Shown here: one piece after another, positions 9,052 through 17,572 of the stretch
How positions within the stretch are numbered: position 1 is the stretch's first letter
Layout of the letters: each line of letters opens with the position of its first letter
Assembly (NCBI GenBank): GCA_035452965.1
Contig: DAOTCE010000016.1
Span: 1 to 64,000 of the forward strand
Source of the DNA: Candidatus Paceibacterota bacterium
GTDB lineage: Bacteria > Verrucomicrobiota > Verrucomicrobiia > Limisphaerales > UBA8199
Reading direction: 5' to 3'
DNA: 64,000 nt
Notes under the pieces: model-generated
What the model was told of the DNA's origin: nothing
Seen by the model: only the letters and a program-made list of their open reading frames with translations
The model's database searches: none
Position numbers and translations under genes: made by a program

Positions 9052-10311
9052 CTATTTAACCGCGCCCTTCGCGTCCGCAAGCCGCCATTCCGAGTCCTGC
9101 CGCAGGTAAACCGTCTGCGTCGGAAAGGCAAAGTTGATTCCCTCCGCATCGAAGCGCCGTTTCAGTTCCAGGTTCAACTGCTGGAAGCCCTCTGCGTATT
9201 CTCTGGCGTCAGTCGAGTTCCACCAATGCACAACGAGGATGTTCAGGGAAGAACTCTCGAACTTGTTAAAGCTAACCATCAAGTCAGCGGTCTTCGGGTG
9301 CGGCCGGTAAATCTCGTTGATAATTCGCATCGCCAGCTCCACCCGCTCGGCCGGAGTGTCGCAAGTTACGCCAATATTCATCACGGTCTTGATATTAGGC
9401 CGCTTGCTGACGTTCACGATCGTGGCGTTCGCCATGGTCTTGTTCGGGATCGTCACCAGATACCCGTCCAGGTTCCGCACCCGGGTGCTGCGCAGGCCGA
9501 TAACTTCGACCGTGCCATCCACGGCATCAAGTTGAATACGGTCCCCGACCCGGAAGGGCTTGTCCGCGAAGATCATCACCGCGCCGAACAAATTGGACAG
9601 CGTGTCCTGCGCGGCCAGGCCGACCGCCAGCCCCCCGATCGACAATGAAGCCAACAGGCCGGTAATATTCATGCCCAGGTTTTGGGACGTCACCAGCACC
9701 GCCACCACCAGGACAAATATCTTCAGGCTCTTCCGAATGATGGGAAACAGTTGGTGGTCCACCATTCCTTCGTGGGTCGCCTCTGTGCGCTGCTGCCAAA
9801 AACCGACCAGGACATCAACAAACTTGACCGCGACATAAGTCAGCGAGCACGCCACAACGATCTTCAGACCGTTGGAGATAAACTGGGCGGCCCATTGCGG
9901 CCAGGCGAAAAGCCGCAACCCCACGTAGAGGAATATCACGAAGGCGATTACCTTTACCGGCCCACTGAGCAATTCCAGGATAAGATCGTCCAGCTTGGTC
10001 TCCGACTTGGCCGCCCATTTCTTCAACCGCCCCTGGATTAACCTGTCCAGGAGCTTCGACACATAGAACGCCAGCAGCACATATATCAGGAAAGCCAGGT
10101 ACTGCCACAGAGGATTGCCCATCACCTTGAGCTTCAAGCCCGGCAAAAGGTCTAATCCGAAGGTGAGCCACACTTTAGGTCCTCCCGCTCCTGTTGCTGG
10201 AGCCGCGCCTTCCGCCTCCAGCGCGGCAGCGCATAGCGGCATCGCCGTCAGGGACACGACCACAGCCCCCAGCCACGCTGCCTTTCCGATCCAATACTTC
10301 AATAACTTCAT
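9052..10311 (-). CDS. small-conductance mechanosensitive channel, MscS family
   Basis: A 419-residue inner-membrane channel that would release solutes on hypo-osmotic shock. The predicted signal sequence at residues 1-30 is followed by transmembrane helices at about 70-90, 110-135 and 145-165. The pore-lining TM3 region carries the Gly/Ala pattern GLLASLSIGGLAVGLAAQDTLSNLFG. The beta-domain follows (FRVGDRIQLDAVDGTVEVIGLRSTRVRNLDG, here split by prose: FRVGDRI, then GTVEVIGLRST). The soluble alpha/beta C-terminal domain ends near FPTQTVYL. I chose ATG 10311, which starts a clean signal peptide, rather than an upstream in-frame start at 10392. The stop is 16 bases from the convergent end of the preceding plus-strand gene. 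Confidence 0.9.
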   Translation of the reverse strand: MKLLKYWIGKAAWLGAVVVSLTAMPLCAAALEAEGAAPATGAGGPKVWLTFGLDLLPGLKLKVMGNPLWQYLAFLIYVLLAFYVSKLLDRLIQGRLKKWAAKSETKLDDLILELLSGPVKVIAFVIFLYVGLRLFAWPQWAAQFISNGLKIVVACSLTYVAVKFVDVLVGFWQQRTEATHEGMVDHQLFPIIRKSLKIFVLVVAVLVTSQNLGMNITGLLASLSIGGLAVGLAAQDTLSNLFGAVMIFADKPFRVGDRIQLDAVDGTVEVIGLRSTRVRNLDGYLVTIPNKTMANATIVNVSKRPNIKTVMNIGVTCDTPAERVELAMRIINEIYRPHPKTADLMVSFNKFESSSLNILVVHWWNSTDAREYAEGFQQLNLELKRRFDAEGINFAFPTQTVYLRQDSEWRLADAKGAVK

Positions 10312-10461
10312 TCCCCAATTGATAAGACCCGTTCGAACCAAAGCCAAGCGCGGAAACTCAGCCACGTCCGGATCGGAAGAGCCGAGTCTCAATGCGGCTC
10401 AGGTTTGCGGGCGCGCCGAGCGCGAACTACCGCCGGCCGGGCTTGAATTTTCCCGCCTTTT

Positions 10462-11703
10462 GTGTGTTCTTTGCGGGTGCTCAGGACGATTCGCAAGGCC
10501 GAGTATGCGGAGTTGGTGACGCTGTTCTTCCTCCAGGGAGCCTCGCTGGGCATGTGGGTGGTGCCGCTGAGCACGGTGCTCGATGCCCACGGGCTGCACG
10601 CCATCAAACCGTTTGCGTTCGCCACCACGGCCCTGGCCGCGTTCGTTTCGCCGCTGATCTTCGGCGCCATGGCGGATCGGCGGGCTTCGCCCGTGATTGT
10701 CCTCCGTGGTCTGGCACTGGCCACGGCGGCGGCGATGGCGCTGGCCTGCACAGCGATTAAGCTGGGCTGGAGTCCCTGGCTCGTGCTCTCGCTGATCCAA
10801 CTCCACGCGCTTTGTTCGTCGCCGACGTTCAGCATTTCCTCGACGATCGTCTTTGCGCGCCTGGTGGACACGCAGAGGGAGTTTGGCCCTATCCGCGCCA
10901 TGGCTACGCTGGGCTGGATGAGCGGCTGCTGGCTGGTCAGCGCCTTGGGCGCGGACACGTCTCCGCTGGCCGGTTATAGCGGCGCAGTGCTGTGGGTGCT
11001 GGTCGCCGGGTTCACCTTCTTCCTGCCCGCGTTGGCTGTACCCCCGGCAACCGCGCACCTGACGTGGTACGAGCGGCTGGGACTGGACGCGCTCACGCTC
11101 CTGAAGAATCGCGACCACCGCGTCGTCTTCATCACCTCGGCGCTGGTCTGCATTCCGCTGGCGGCCTTTTATCCGTATGCGCCGCCGCACTTGCGCCAAC
11201 TCGGCCTGGTGCACACGACCGCGTGGATGACCCTTGGCCAGATTACCGAGGTCATCGCCATGTTCGGCCTCGGCGCGCTGCTGCTGCGGTGGCGGGTGAA
11301 ATGGATCCTGGCTGCCGGCCTGGCGTTTGGCGTGTTGCGATTTGCCTTAAGCGCAATGGACGGTAAGACGTGGGTCCTTGCCGGCGTGGCGCTGCACGGG
11401 GCGTCCTACACGTTGGTCACAACCACGGCACAGATCTATCTCGACCAGCGTGTCCCCGCCACTTGGCGCGCGCGGGCGCAGGCGCTGCTATCGCTGATGA
11501 ACAACGGCTTCGGCAACCTGCTGGGCTACCTGGGCACCGGTTGGTGGTTCAACGTCTGCACGCAATCGTCCACCACGCAATGGACGTTGTTTTGGGGCGG
11601 CCTCACCGCAGCCGTCGGGCTCGTGATGGTCTACTTCCTCACCGCCTACCACGGATTAGGCTCGGGCCTCCTGCGCGCCAGTCGGGACCGGCCGCCGGCC
11701 TGA
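10462..11703 (+). CDS. MFS transporter of the nucleoside:H+ symporter (NupG-like) type
   Basis: A 413-residue polytopic membrane protein with about 12 hydrophobic helices. Features are the N-terminal LVTLFFLQGASLGMWVVPLS, a loop between TM2 and TM3 reading FGAMADRRAS (the MFS signature loop), FGPIRAMATLGWMSGCWLVS, and a C-terminal half with QIYLDQRVPATWRARAQALL. This pattern resembles the nucleoside:H+ symporter family, so uptake of a nucleoside or related small molecule is the best guess; the substrate is not proven. Both possible starts (10462 and 10477) are GTG; I keep the longer form. The gene is divergent from the MscS gene. Confidence 0.75.
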   Translation: MCSLRVLRTIRKAEYAELVTLFFLQGASLGMWVVPLSTVLDAHGLHAIKPFAFATTALAAFVSPLIFGAMADRRASPVIVLRGLALATAAAMALACTAIKLGWSPWLVLSLIQLHALCSSPTFSISSTIVFARLVDTQREFGPIRAMATLGWMSGCWLVSALGADTSPLAGYSGAVLWVLVAGFTFFLPALAVPPATAHLTWYERLGLDALTLLKNRDHRVVFITSALVCIPLAAFYPYAPPHLRQLGLVHTTAWMTLGQITEVIAMFGLGALLLRWRVKWILAAGLAFGVLRFALSAMDGKTWVLAGVALHGASYTLVTTTAQIYLDQRVPATWRARAQALLSLMNNGFGNLLGYLGTGWWFNVCTQSSTTQWTLFWGGLTAAVGLVMVYFLTAYHGLGSGLLRASRDRPPA

Positions 11704-11725
11704 GTATGCCCCCCCCGGACACGCC

Positions 11726-13249
11726 TTACTTCTGAATCTTCCGCAAATCGAAGCCCGGCGGCCGCTCGTACGCCGGCACGACAGCGGCGAAAGAATCCAA
11801 GCCGAGATAGTAGCCAGTAGATTGGTCTGACTTGCCTCTGCACTCCAGGCGCAAGACATGCGTGCCGGCGCCGAGCTTGTGCACACCCCAGTGGTCCGAT
11901 TGCCGCCGGGTCTCCGCGCTGTAAAGGTCCACCACGGCTAGTTCTTTGCCGTCGAGGGTGACGCGGTAGATGCCGTAGTCATGGGAGTGGATGAACTTGC
12001 CCCACAGATGCGCCGTGAAGTCCTTGCTCAGTTCAAACGCACATTCCACCCAGCCCTTGTCATCCTTCGGGGTGAAGAACAGTTGCTTGCCCTCCTTTGA
12101 GATGCCCGGCAAATCCTGCACCTGGATCGGGTGATCTGAGTGCCTGGCGGTTGGCACCGCCTTCCAGCCCGTGAGCAACTGCATCGTTTGCTCGGCCAAC
12201 CGCTCCGGCCCGGGCGGCAGCGCAGGCCAAGGCTTGTGCGGCTCGGTCTGGTACCAGAACGCCACTGAGGACATCAGGTCATCGCGCTCAATAAACCCGC
12301 TCCCTTTGCCATCTGGGAACTCCTGTGAGCCTTTGTGTTCGATCTCCACGCGCAGTGATTTTCTAAAGGGCACCGGGTCGGGAAGATGAAAGCGGTAAAC
12401 CGAGCCGCGGTTGCCGGGTGCGTACCCCTCCCAAAGCGGCACGCCGTAGTAAGGTCCGTCATGCGGGCGGAAACCCCAGCCATCGCAGAAGTAGTCCTCC
12501 GTACCCGTCCCGCGCAGGCGCGGCTCGACCTCCCCATCAATGAAAAAGAAATCGTCGCCCTCGCCGTACCAGCCGGAAGACACGTTCTGAACGCTCTGCA
12601 CGGTGCCCACGTAGTGGCCGCGGCCCTCGATGTCAGCCAGCAGGTAGTTGCGGCCCATCACGCAGGGGTGCTCCTGGCGGTACATGGCATGGAAGTAAAC
12701 GGTGTTCTTCGGCAGCGACTTATACTGCTGCCAGTCGAGGTAGTAGTAGAAAGCGTCGCAGCGCTTATCGCTTTCGTTGGTAACGGTAATGCGCGCCGAT
12801 TTGCGGAAGGGCATGGGCCAATAGCAGTTTCGCCCGCGGCCGTCCGAGGAGACCTTGATCGGCAGCGAAACGAAAGACTTGTCCAACCCGTGGCCGATGC
12901 CGAAGAAGTCCCCGATGGGACACTCGACGCTGGGGTTCTTCTCTCCATCCCAGTAGATGCGCAGCGTCAGCAGCCGCGAATAGAACGGCGCCTGGTGGGC
13001 GATGGTGTTCCAGAAGTGCGCGATCATGCCGGGGCCCCTGAGGTCCGCCAGCACGAGCGTGCCACCGGGCTCGATCGGGCGCGCGTCCGCGTTCCCGTTG
13101 CGCCAATCCTTGTCGCACGACGATGCGCGCATGGACTCGAAATTCTTGAGTTGCTCGAGCCCTGCCAGCGAATTGCCAGGTGATAGTTGAGCCGTTGCCT
13201 GTGCGCAGAAAGCCAGCGCGAGTCCCAAACCTAAAATGCGTGTGTTCAT
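11726..13249 (-). CDS. exported DUF2961 protein
   Basis: A 507-residue exported protein with a signal peptide (MNTRILGLGLALAFCAQATA). The mature part has hallmarks of DUF2961: ESMRASSCDKDWRNGNADAR, LADLRGPGMIAHFWNTI, an RIYWDGEKNPSVECPIGDFF strand pair, the FFIDGEVEPRLRGTGTEDYF segment, and a C-terminal beta domain (HDYGIYRVTLDGKEL, HVLRLECRGKS). DUF2961 proteins belong to carbohydrate-degradation loci, and some are reported glycoside hydrolases acting on furanosidic glycans, so a secreted glycan hydrolase is likely here. ATG 13249 gives a clean signal peptide; a long in-frame upstream extension to 13666 is rejected because it overlaps the divergent neighbour. Confidence 0.75.
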   Translation of the reverse strand: MNTRILGLGLALAFCAQATAQLSPGNSLAGLEQLKNFESMRASSCDKDWRNGNADARPIEPGGTLVLADLRGPGMIAHFWNTIAHQAPFYSRLLTLRIYWDGEKNPSVECPIGDFFGIGHGLDKSFVSLPIKVSSDGRGRNCYWPMPFRKSARITVTNESDKRCDAFYYYLDWQQYKSLPKNTVYFHAMYRQEHPCVMGRNYLLADIEGRGHYVGTVQSVQNVSSGWYGEGDDFFFIDGEVEPRLRGTGTEDYFCDGWGFRPHDGPYYGVPLWEGYAPGNRGSVYRFHLPDPVPFRKSLRVEIEHKGSQEFPDGKGSGFIERDDLMSSVAFWYQTEPHKPWPALPPGPERLAEQTMQLLTGWKAVPTARHSDHPIQVQDLPGISKEGKQLFFTPKDDKGWVECAFELSKDFTAHLWGKFIHSHDYGIYRVTLDGKELAVVDLYSAETRRQSDHWGVHKLGAGTHVLRLECRGKSDQSTGYYLGLDSFAAVVPAYERPPGFDLRKIQK

Positions 13250-13369
13250 TGTAATGTCGTGGTTAGAGTCCGATTGCGTTCGGGCGCCCATATACCCGGT
13301 TCCGCAAACCAAAGCGAGCGGAATTATCTCGTCAATTTGCACGCGGTCGCTAGGCTGCATGGCAGCCTT

Positions 13370-14812
13370 ATGAATACCGAGCAACTCTACCAACAGCGCC
13401 TTAACCGTTACATCACGGCCATGCGCAACGAGAAGCCGGACATGATCCCGCTTCGACCCTTTGTCGCCGAGTTCACCGCCAAGTACGCCGGCTACACCTG
13501 CCAGGAGGTCGCGCACGACTACAACAAGGCCTTCGAAGCGGCCATCAAGACTGCCAAGGATTTCGGCTGGGAAGCAATCGTGCCGAACATGGTCTATGTC
13601 TGGACGGGGCTGGCGCAGGCGGTGGGGCTGCGCTATTACGGCATCCCCGGCATCAACATTCCCCACACGACGGGTTTCAACTACATCGAACCGCCCGAAG
13701 ACCAGGCTTGGATGCGCGCCGATGAATACGATGCGCTCATCGCCGATCCCACCGCCTTTCTATACAACGTCTGGCTCCCGCGCGTATCCACCGAGGTCAG
13801 CAAGATCGGCCAGCCCGCCACTTACCGGAATAACCTATCGTTTGTGAAGGGCGCGATGGCCATGCTTTCCTACTTTTACGCCTTCGGGCCCCAGGTCGCG
13901 CGGATGCGCTCCGAGTGCGGCACCGCCTCCGCCATCTCCGGTATCTTCAAGGCGCCGTTTGACATTCTCAGCGACAAGCTTCGGGGCTTCGTTGGCCTGA
14001 CGATGGACATGGCCACCCAGCCGCAAAAAGTCCGCCAAGCCTGCGAAGCGCTCATGCCTCACCTCTGCCACGTGGGACTGACCACCGCCGACCCGGGAAA
14101 GCAAGTCCCCATCGGCTTCTGGATGCACCGCGGCTGCGTGCCGTTCATCAGCCCGAAGACCTTCGCCTCGCACAACTGGCCCACGCTCAGGCCGATCATC
14201 GAGGAGTTCTGGAAGAACGGCCACCAGACTCTCTTCTACGCCGAAGGCAAGTGGCATCATCACTTCGACGCCTTCCGCGAGCTGCCCGACCGCAGCATCG
14301 TGTTCCACTGCGACCAGGACGACATCTTCCACGCCCACCGCAAGCTGCACGACAAGTTCGCCCTTAGCGGCGGCATTCCCAATGTGCTGCTCAGCTATGG
14401 GAAGCCGGACGAAGTCCGCGCCTTCTGCCGACGCGTGATTGACGAAGTCGCCCGCGACGGCGGCTACATCATGGACGCCGGCGCCATCATGCAGGACGAC
14501 ACCAGCATCGAGAACCTGCGCGTCATGACCGACACCGCGCGCCAATACGGCGTCTATGCGGCCGGCAGTTACCAGACGCCGACTTCGATGCCCCCCTGCG
14601 ACCTGCCTTCGACCGCCGGGGATCGCAAACAGATCAACGGCATGCTCGGCCAGCCCGCGCCGCGCGTGCGGCCCGGCGTCTGTTTCTCATGGGAAGACCG
14701 CGTCAAGGACCTGCCCGAGATCACCGGCAGCCCGGAGCTCATCCGCAAGATCTGGGAAGACATTGATGGCTTCGGCAACATGTACATCTGGCAACTTCTC
14801 CTGAGCTTCTGA
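13370..14812 (+). CDS. uroporphyrinogen decarboxylase-fold (URO-D) protein, not the heme enzyme
   Basis: A 480-residue cytoplasmic protein. It has the TIM-barrel layout of the URO-D/MtaA superfamily: LNRYITAMRNEKPDMIPLRP at the N-terminus (the usual alpha1/beta1 motif), GWEAIVPNMVYVWTGL, FVGLTMDMATQPQKVRQACE, PIGFWMHRGCVPFIS, and GGYIMDAGAIMQDDTSIENL near the end, matching the barrel-closing strand of the family. At 480 residues it is longer than HemE (about 340-350) and lacks the HemE N-terminal signature, so a methyl-transfer or unknown role is more likely. Such URO-D paralogues are common in Planctomycetes and Verrucomicrobia. The gene is divergent from the DUF2961 gene, with a 120-base shared promoter space. 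Confidence 0.7.
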   Translation: MNTEQLYQQRLNRYITAMRNEKPDMIPLRPFVAEFTAKYAGYTCQEVAHDYNKAFEAAIKTAKDFGWEAIVPNMVYVWTGLAQAVGLRYYGIPGINIPHTTGFNYIEPPEDQAWMRADEYDALIADPTAFLYNVWLPRVSTEVSKIGQPATYRNNLSFVKGAMAMLSYFYAFGPQVARMRSECGTASAISGIFKAPFDILSDKLRGFVGLTMDMATQPQKVRQACEALMPHLCHVGLTTADPGKQVPIGFWMHRGCVPFISPKTFASHNWPTLRPIIEEFWKNGHQTLFYAEGKWHHHFDAFRELPDRSIVFHCDQDDIFHAHRKLHDKFALSGGIPNVLLSYGKPDEVRAFCRRVIDEVARDGGYIMDAGAIMQDDTSIENLRVMTDTARQYGVYAAGSYQTPTSMPPCDLPSTAGDRKQINGMLGQPAPRVRPGVCFSWEDRVKDLPEITGSPELIRKIWEDIDGFGNMYIWQLLLSF

Positions 14813-14839
14813 TCCGGCCAAAGGAAACTGATTCAGTAC

Positions 14840-14893
14840 AACCACGCACTACACGAAACACCAAGCGGTATCCCCTCTTCGTGTGGTTCGTGG
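14840..14893 (+). terminator. imperfect hairpin after the URO-D-like gene, possible terminator
   Basis: ACCACGCACTACACGAA (14840-14856) pairs with TTCGTGTGGTTCGTGGT (14877-14893), 15 of 17 positions, with a 20-base loop. It starts 27 bases after the stop codon. There is no downstream U-run, so Rho-independent termination is unproven; it could also be a small dispersed repeat. Confidence 0.4.
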
Positions 14894-15176
14894 TCACCCC
14901 GCGCTGCGATGGCCGCATCGCGATGGTCTTCGCTGCCAGCCTTCGCGGTCAATCGCCTCAACTGCCTCCTCGGCACGGGTGCTCTCCCACTGGGAACCAG
15001 CGGAGACGCCTTTTGCTGTTGCTTGCCAAGCCGCCCGGGGGCACTTTGGCTGCAGCCGGAGCAGCGTTGCCGGAATAGTGTTCTTCAGCAGAGACCAACC
15101 GAGCACCAATCCGGATCAACGCGTAACGCTTCCAGGACGTTTAACGAACCAACTGCTTATGAGGAAGAACGCCACC
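14894..15176. other. non-coding gap before the unknown/CBM48 gene pair
   Basis: No conserved-looking peptide, RNA motif or repeat recognised. A reading frame passes through in phase with the next gene, but its residues look like random GC-rich coding, so I take this as the leader of the downstream operon. Confidence 0.45.
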
Positions 15177-16109
15177 ATGTCAGCGGGAGACCGGGCGAAG
15201 CGCCCACCGAGACTATCGCGCACGCCGACGCCCAAGGTGCACCCCGTCGTGATATACCCATTCCAGCAGCCGGATGAATACTCCAACCTGCAGGCCCTGT
15301 ATCGGCTCGTCCGGCGTTTGAGCACAGACAAGGACCGCTACGCCCGCCCGATCACGGTGCTGGATCGCAAGACGCACTATGCCCTTCAGGGACAGAAGGC
15401 GTATCGGGATTTTCGGCGGAACACCCTGACGCGGTGCTCGGACGTTCTGGACGTCTGGGCGGTGGATACCTGCCAGATGTGGTACTGCGGATTGGGGGCG
15501 GCGTTTGAAAGGGGCCGGGAACATGATGTGTATTGGCTCATCCCCGGGGACTTCAATTACGGCACCAAGACCGGGCAGCATGTCCTGAGTCGGCTGCACG
15601 ATCTTCCGGAAATCATCCTCGAACTGGACCAGGACTTGTGCATTGGCGAAATCGCCACCGACCACAACGATTCCAAGCAGCTCATTGACACTTACGGCAC
15701 GTTTGCCTTGCTCTACAATTGGTTCCCGGTCGAAGCGCAGGAAATCCGCGGGTACACCGAGCGGCCCCGCTCCGAGTTTCTCGCCATCCGCCACGGTTTT
15801 TTGGAGGAGGCGTTGCGCCACCGGTGGTATCCCTACGAACAAACCGTGGTGATGCTCCTGGAAGCGGTCTTCGACAAAAGGGGCATCAGCCGTTTCTCGG
15901 TCGGGAACATCTCGGACTTGCCCGAAGGGCGGGAATCGCTGGCCTCGGCGATGCAGCAGGTCGAGCGGACTGAGCGGGTGCTGAAGGCGGTTTGGCGTGA
16001 GCACCACCAGACCAATCCAGACTGGATCGAGCAGTACCGGCGTCTGGCAGCCACCTCGAACCAGATCCGCCACACCGCGCTCACCATTCTGCAAAACCTG
16101 CTGGGCTGA
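15177..16109 (+). CDS. conserved-looking protein of unknown function, paired with a glycogen-binding protein
   Basis: A 310-residue soluble protein that I do not recognise as a named family. A basic, proline-rich start (MSAGDRAKRPPRLSRTPTPK) leads into VHPVVIYPFQQPDEYSNLQALYRLVRRL. Other patterned stretches are VLDRKTHYALQGQKAYRDFR, DVYWLIPGDFNYGT, LIDTYGTFALLYNWFP and TERPRSEFLAIRHGFLEEAL; the many Tyr, Trp and acidic residues suggest an enzyme. No signal peptide or membrane helix. GAGGAA at 15161-15166 is suitably spaced upstream of ATG 15177, which decides the start; ATG 15159 is in frame but has no such site. The stop is 3 bases before the CBM48-like gene, so the two are probably translated together and may act on an alpha-glucan. 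Confidence 0.65.
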   Translation: MSAGDRAKRPPRLSRTPTPKVHPVVIYPFQQPDEYSNLQALYRLVRRLSTDKDRYARPITVLDRKTHYALQGQKAYRDFRRNTLTRCSDVLDVWAVDTCQMWYCGLGAAFERGREHDVYWLIPGDFNYGTKTGQHVLSRLHDLPEIILELDQDLCIGEIATDHNDSKQLIDTYGTFALLYNWFPVEAQEIRGYTERPRSEFLAIRHGFLEEALRHRWYPYEQTVVMLLEAVFDKRGISRFSVGNISDLPEGRESLASAMQQVERTERVLKAVWREHHQTNPDWIEQYRRLAATSNQIRHTALTILQNLLG

Positions 16110-16112
16110 GGT

Positions 16113-16397
16113 ATGCGTGCATTTGCTTATCACAAGCCGCTCCGGGCAATTAACTTCATCTGCCATGCGCCGCAAGCCAAGGCCGTTACCCTGGTCGGCG
16201 ATTTCAACCAATGGGACCCCGCCTCGCTGCCGATGAAACAGATGCCCGACCGTTCGTGGCTGCTCACGGTCGAATTGAAGCATGGGCACCATCGCTACGC
16301 CTTCCTGGTGGATGGGGTCCTGACCCTTGACCCCCACGCCCAAGGCGTCACCCGCAACGACAAAGGGGAACGCGTTTGCCTCGTGCCGGTGAGTTGA
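16113..16397 (+). CDS. single-domain glycogen-binding (CBM48/AMPK-beta-like) protein
   Basis: A 94-residue protein made of one early-set beta-sandwich domain. The pattern KAVTLVGDFNQWDPASLPMK, then SWLLTVELKHGHHRYAFLVDG and DPHAQGVTRNDKG is the classic CBM48/AMPK1-CBM signature. The Trp of FNQW and the tyrosine/lysine positions are those that contact alpha-glucan in this family. No catalytic domain is attached and there is no signal peptide, so it is probably a cytoplasmic glycogen- or starch-binding adaptor. It follows the unknown gene by 3 bases, suggesting it targets that protein to glycogen. Identity is firm; the adaptor role is inferred. Confidence 0.85.
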   Translation: MRAFAYHKPLRAINFICHAPQAKAVTLVGDFNQWDPASLPMKQMPDRSWLLTVELKHGHHRYAFLVDGVLTLDPHAQGVTRNDKGERVCLVPVS

Positions 16398-16463
16398 AGC
16401 CAGCCGGCCCTTCTCTCGGCAGGGGGGAGCGTGTATCACGTCACTCGACTCGCTAATTGCGGG

Positions 16464-16847
16464 CACCCCCGCCTGGCGGGCGACGCCGACGGTAGGTTGG
16501 TCGAACGCTGGCACTGGCCTGCGGCTGGCTGGGGGATGGCTTGTTAGTGCGGTCAGGCCCCGGTGTGTATCCCATGGGGAGCGCTCCCCATGGGATACAC
16601 ACCGGGGCACCATCATCCCGTCACCGTAACGTCAAGCCAACGGTGCTGGGGTCAGCGGGAACTGGAAAGGACTGGCAGGCAGCAACATTGTCCAAAATAT
16701 CGACAGTGCAGGGGTTGGAGTTTCGGAAGGCCTATCCAGTTCCAGGAGGGGAGCAATGCGGACCTTGTATTAACTGCGCCACGGTCATCAGGGATATCCG
16801 GGTGAAACCCACCGCTGGAACATCCCGGAAATCCCAGATGAACCAAA
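16464..16847 (+). repeat. dispersed hairpin repeat, copy B (perfect 52-bp palindrome at 16557-16608)
   Basis: Same orientation and subtype as copy A, fills most of the 518-base gap before rpmI. The palindrome centre and inner arms are identical to copy A, but the outer arm reads GGCCCCGG/CCGGGGC where A has GCTACGG/CCGTAGC, so two base pairs changed on both sides together. The second motif is at 16687-16707 (ATTGTCC, AAAATAT, CGACAGT). About 85 bp near 16712-16795 have no counterpart in copy A. The right end is ATCCCAGATGAACC, matching copy A. Confidence 0.9.
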
Positions 16848-16855
16848 ATTAACGC

Positions 16856-16884
16856 TTGCCTGTCCGTAACCCGCTGCCTATATT
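16856..16884 (+). promoter_or_regulatory. sigma-70-type promoter for rpmI-rplT
   Basis: TTGCCT (16856-16861), a 17-base spacer, then TATATT (16879-16884): 4/6 and 5/6 matches to the -35 and -10 consensus. It lies 31 bases before the rpmI start and immediately after repeat copy B. No matching alternative was seen nearby. Transcription would begin near 16891. Confidence 0.6.
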
Positions 16885-16915
16885 GCGCGCTCTTTTGAAA
16901 GAAAGCTAAAGACTT

Positions 16916-17125
16916 ATGCGACGTCCAAAAGGTGTCAAAACCAAGAAGTCCGTGGCCAAGCGGTTCAAGATCACGGCCGGCGGGAAAGTGGTGCGCCACA
17001 GTGCCGGCCGGCGGCACTTGTGCCAGTCCAAGGGCCCCAAGCGCCGCCGTGGCCTCCGCGGGCCCGCCGCGGTTCACCCGACCGATGAGTATCGCATAAA
17101 GCAGAACCTGATGTTCAGCCACTGA
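16916..17125 (+). CDS. rpmI: 50S ribosomal protein L35
   Basis: A 69-residue, very basic large-subunit protein. The family pattern is clear: KGVKTKKSVAKRFKITAGGKVVRHSAGRRHL, here quoted in parts (KTKKSVAKRFK, then GGKVVRHSAGRRHL), followed by KGPKRRRGLRG and a C-terminal KQNLMFSH. The usual L35 length is about 65 residues. It heads an operon with rplT 39 bases downstream and lies behind a good promoter. The usual bacterial partner infC is not upstream; it sits at 60609 with its own start signals. A purine-rich stretch (GAAAGAAAG) upstream of the ATG may serve as a weak ribosome-binding site. Confidence 0.95.
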   Translation: MRRPKGVKTKKSVAKRFKITAGGKVVRHSAGRRHLCQSKGPKRRRGLRGPAAVHPTDEYRIKQNLMFSH

Positions 17126-17164
17126 ACCGCCATCCCCGCTCCACCATCAATTACTTACTAGACC

Positions 17165-17536
17165 ATGCGCGTTACCAACGCCCCAGCTTCCCGCAAACGC
17201 CGCACCCGGATGATCCGCGCCGCCAAAGGCTTCCGGATGCGCCGCTCCCGGCTTTATCGCTACGCCTCTGATGCCGTTGACCATGGCCGCGTTTACGCCT
17301 ACCGTGACCGGAAAACCAAGAAGCGCAATTTCCGCGCGCTGTGGCAAATCCGCATCAATTCTGCCGCCCGCGCCGCCGGCACGACCTATAGCCGCTTCAT
17401 GGAAGGCTTGAAGGCCGCCAAGGTCGCCCTCGACCGCAAGATTCTCGCAGACCTCGCGGCGACGGACGCCGCGGCGTTTAGCGAGCTAGTCAAAGTCGCC
17501 CAAGACGCCCTGAAGACTAAGGCCGCCAAGGCTTGA
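17165..17536 (+). CDS. rplT: 50S ribosomal protein L20
   Basis: A 123-residue basic protein that binds 23S rRNA early in large-subunit assembly. The N-terminal half carries the family pattern MRVTNAPASRKRRTRMIRAA, KGFRMRRSRLYRYASDAV and YAYRDRKTKKRNFRALWQIR. The globular C-terminal half includes INSAARAAGTTYSRFMEGLK. Length is normal. L20 normally represses its own operon by binding leader RNA between infC and rpmI; with infC elsewhere, any such control would act on the short leader at about 16891-16915 or not at all. A hairpin follows the stop codon before pheS. Confidence 0.96.
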   Translation: MRVTNAPASRKRRTRMIRAAKGFRMRRSRLYRYASDAVDHGRVYAYRDRKTKKRNFRALWQIRINSAARAAGTTYSRFMEGLKAAKVALDRKILADLAATDAAAFSELVKVAQDALKTKAAKA

Positions 17537-17572
17537 TATTTCGGACGGCCGATTTCCAATCGCCAATGGGCG

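Noticed and set aside
15213..16616. 467-codon minus-strand frame starting in repeat B
   Set aside because: It reads antisense through the unknown/CBM48 pair; the CBM48 match and operon spacing favour the plus strand.
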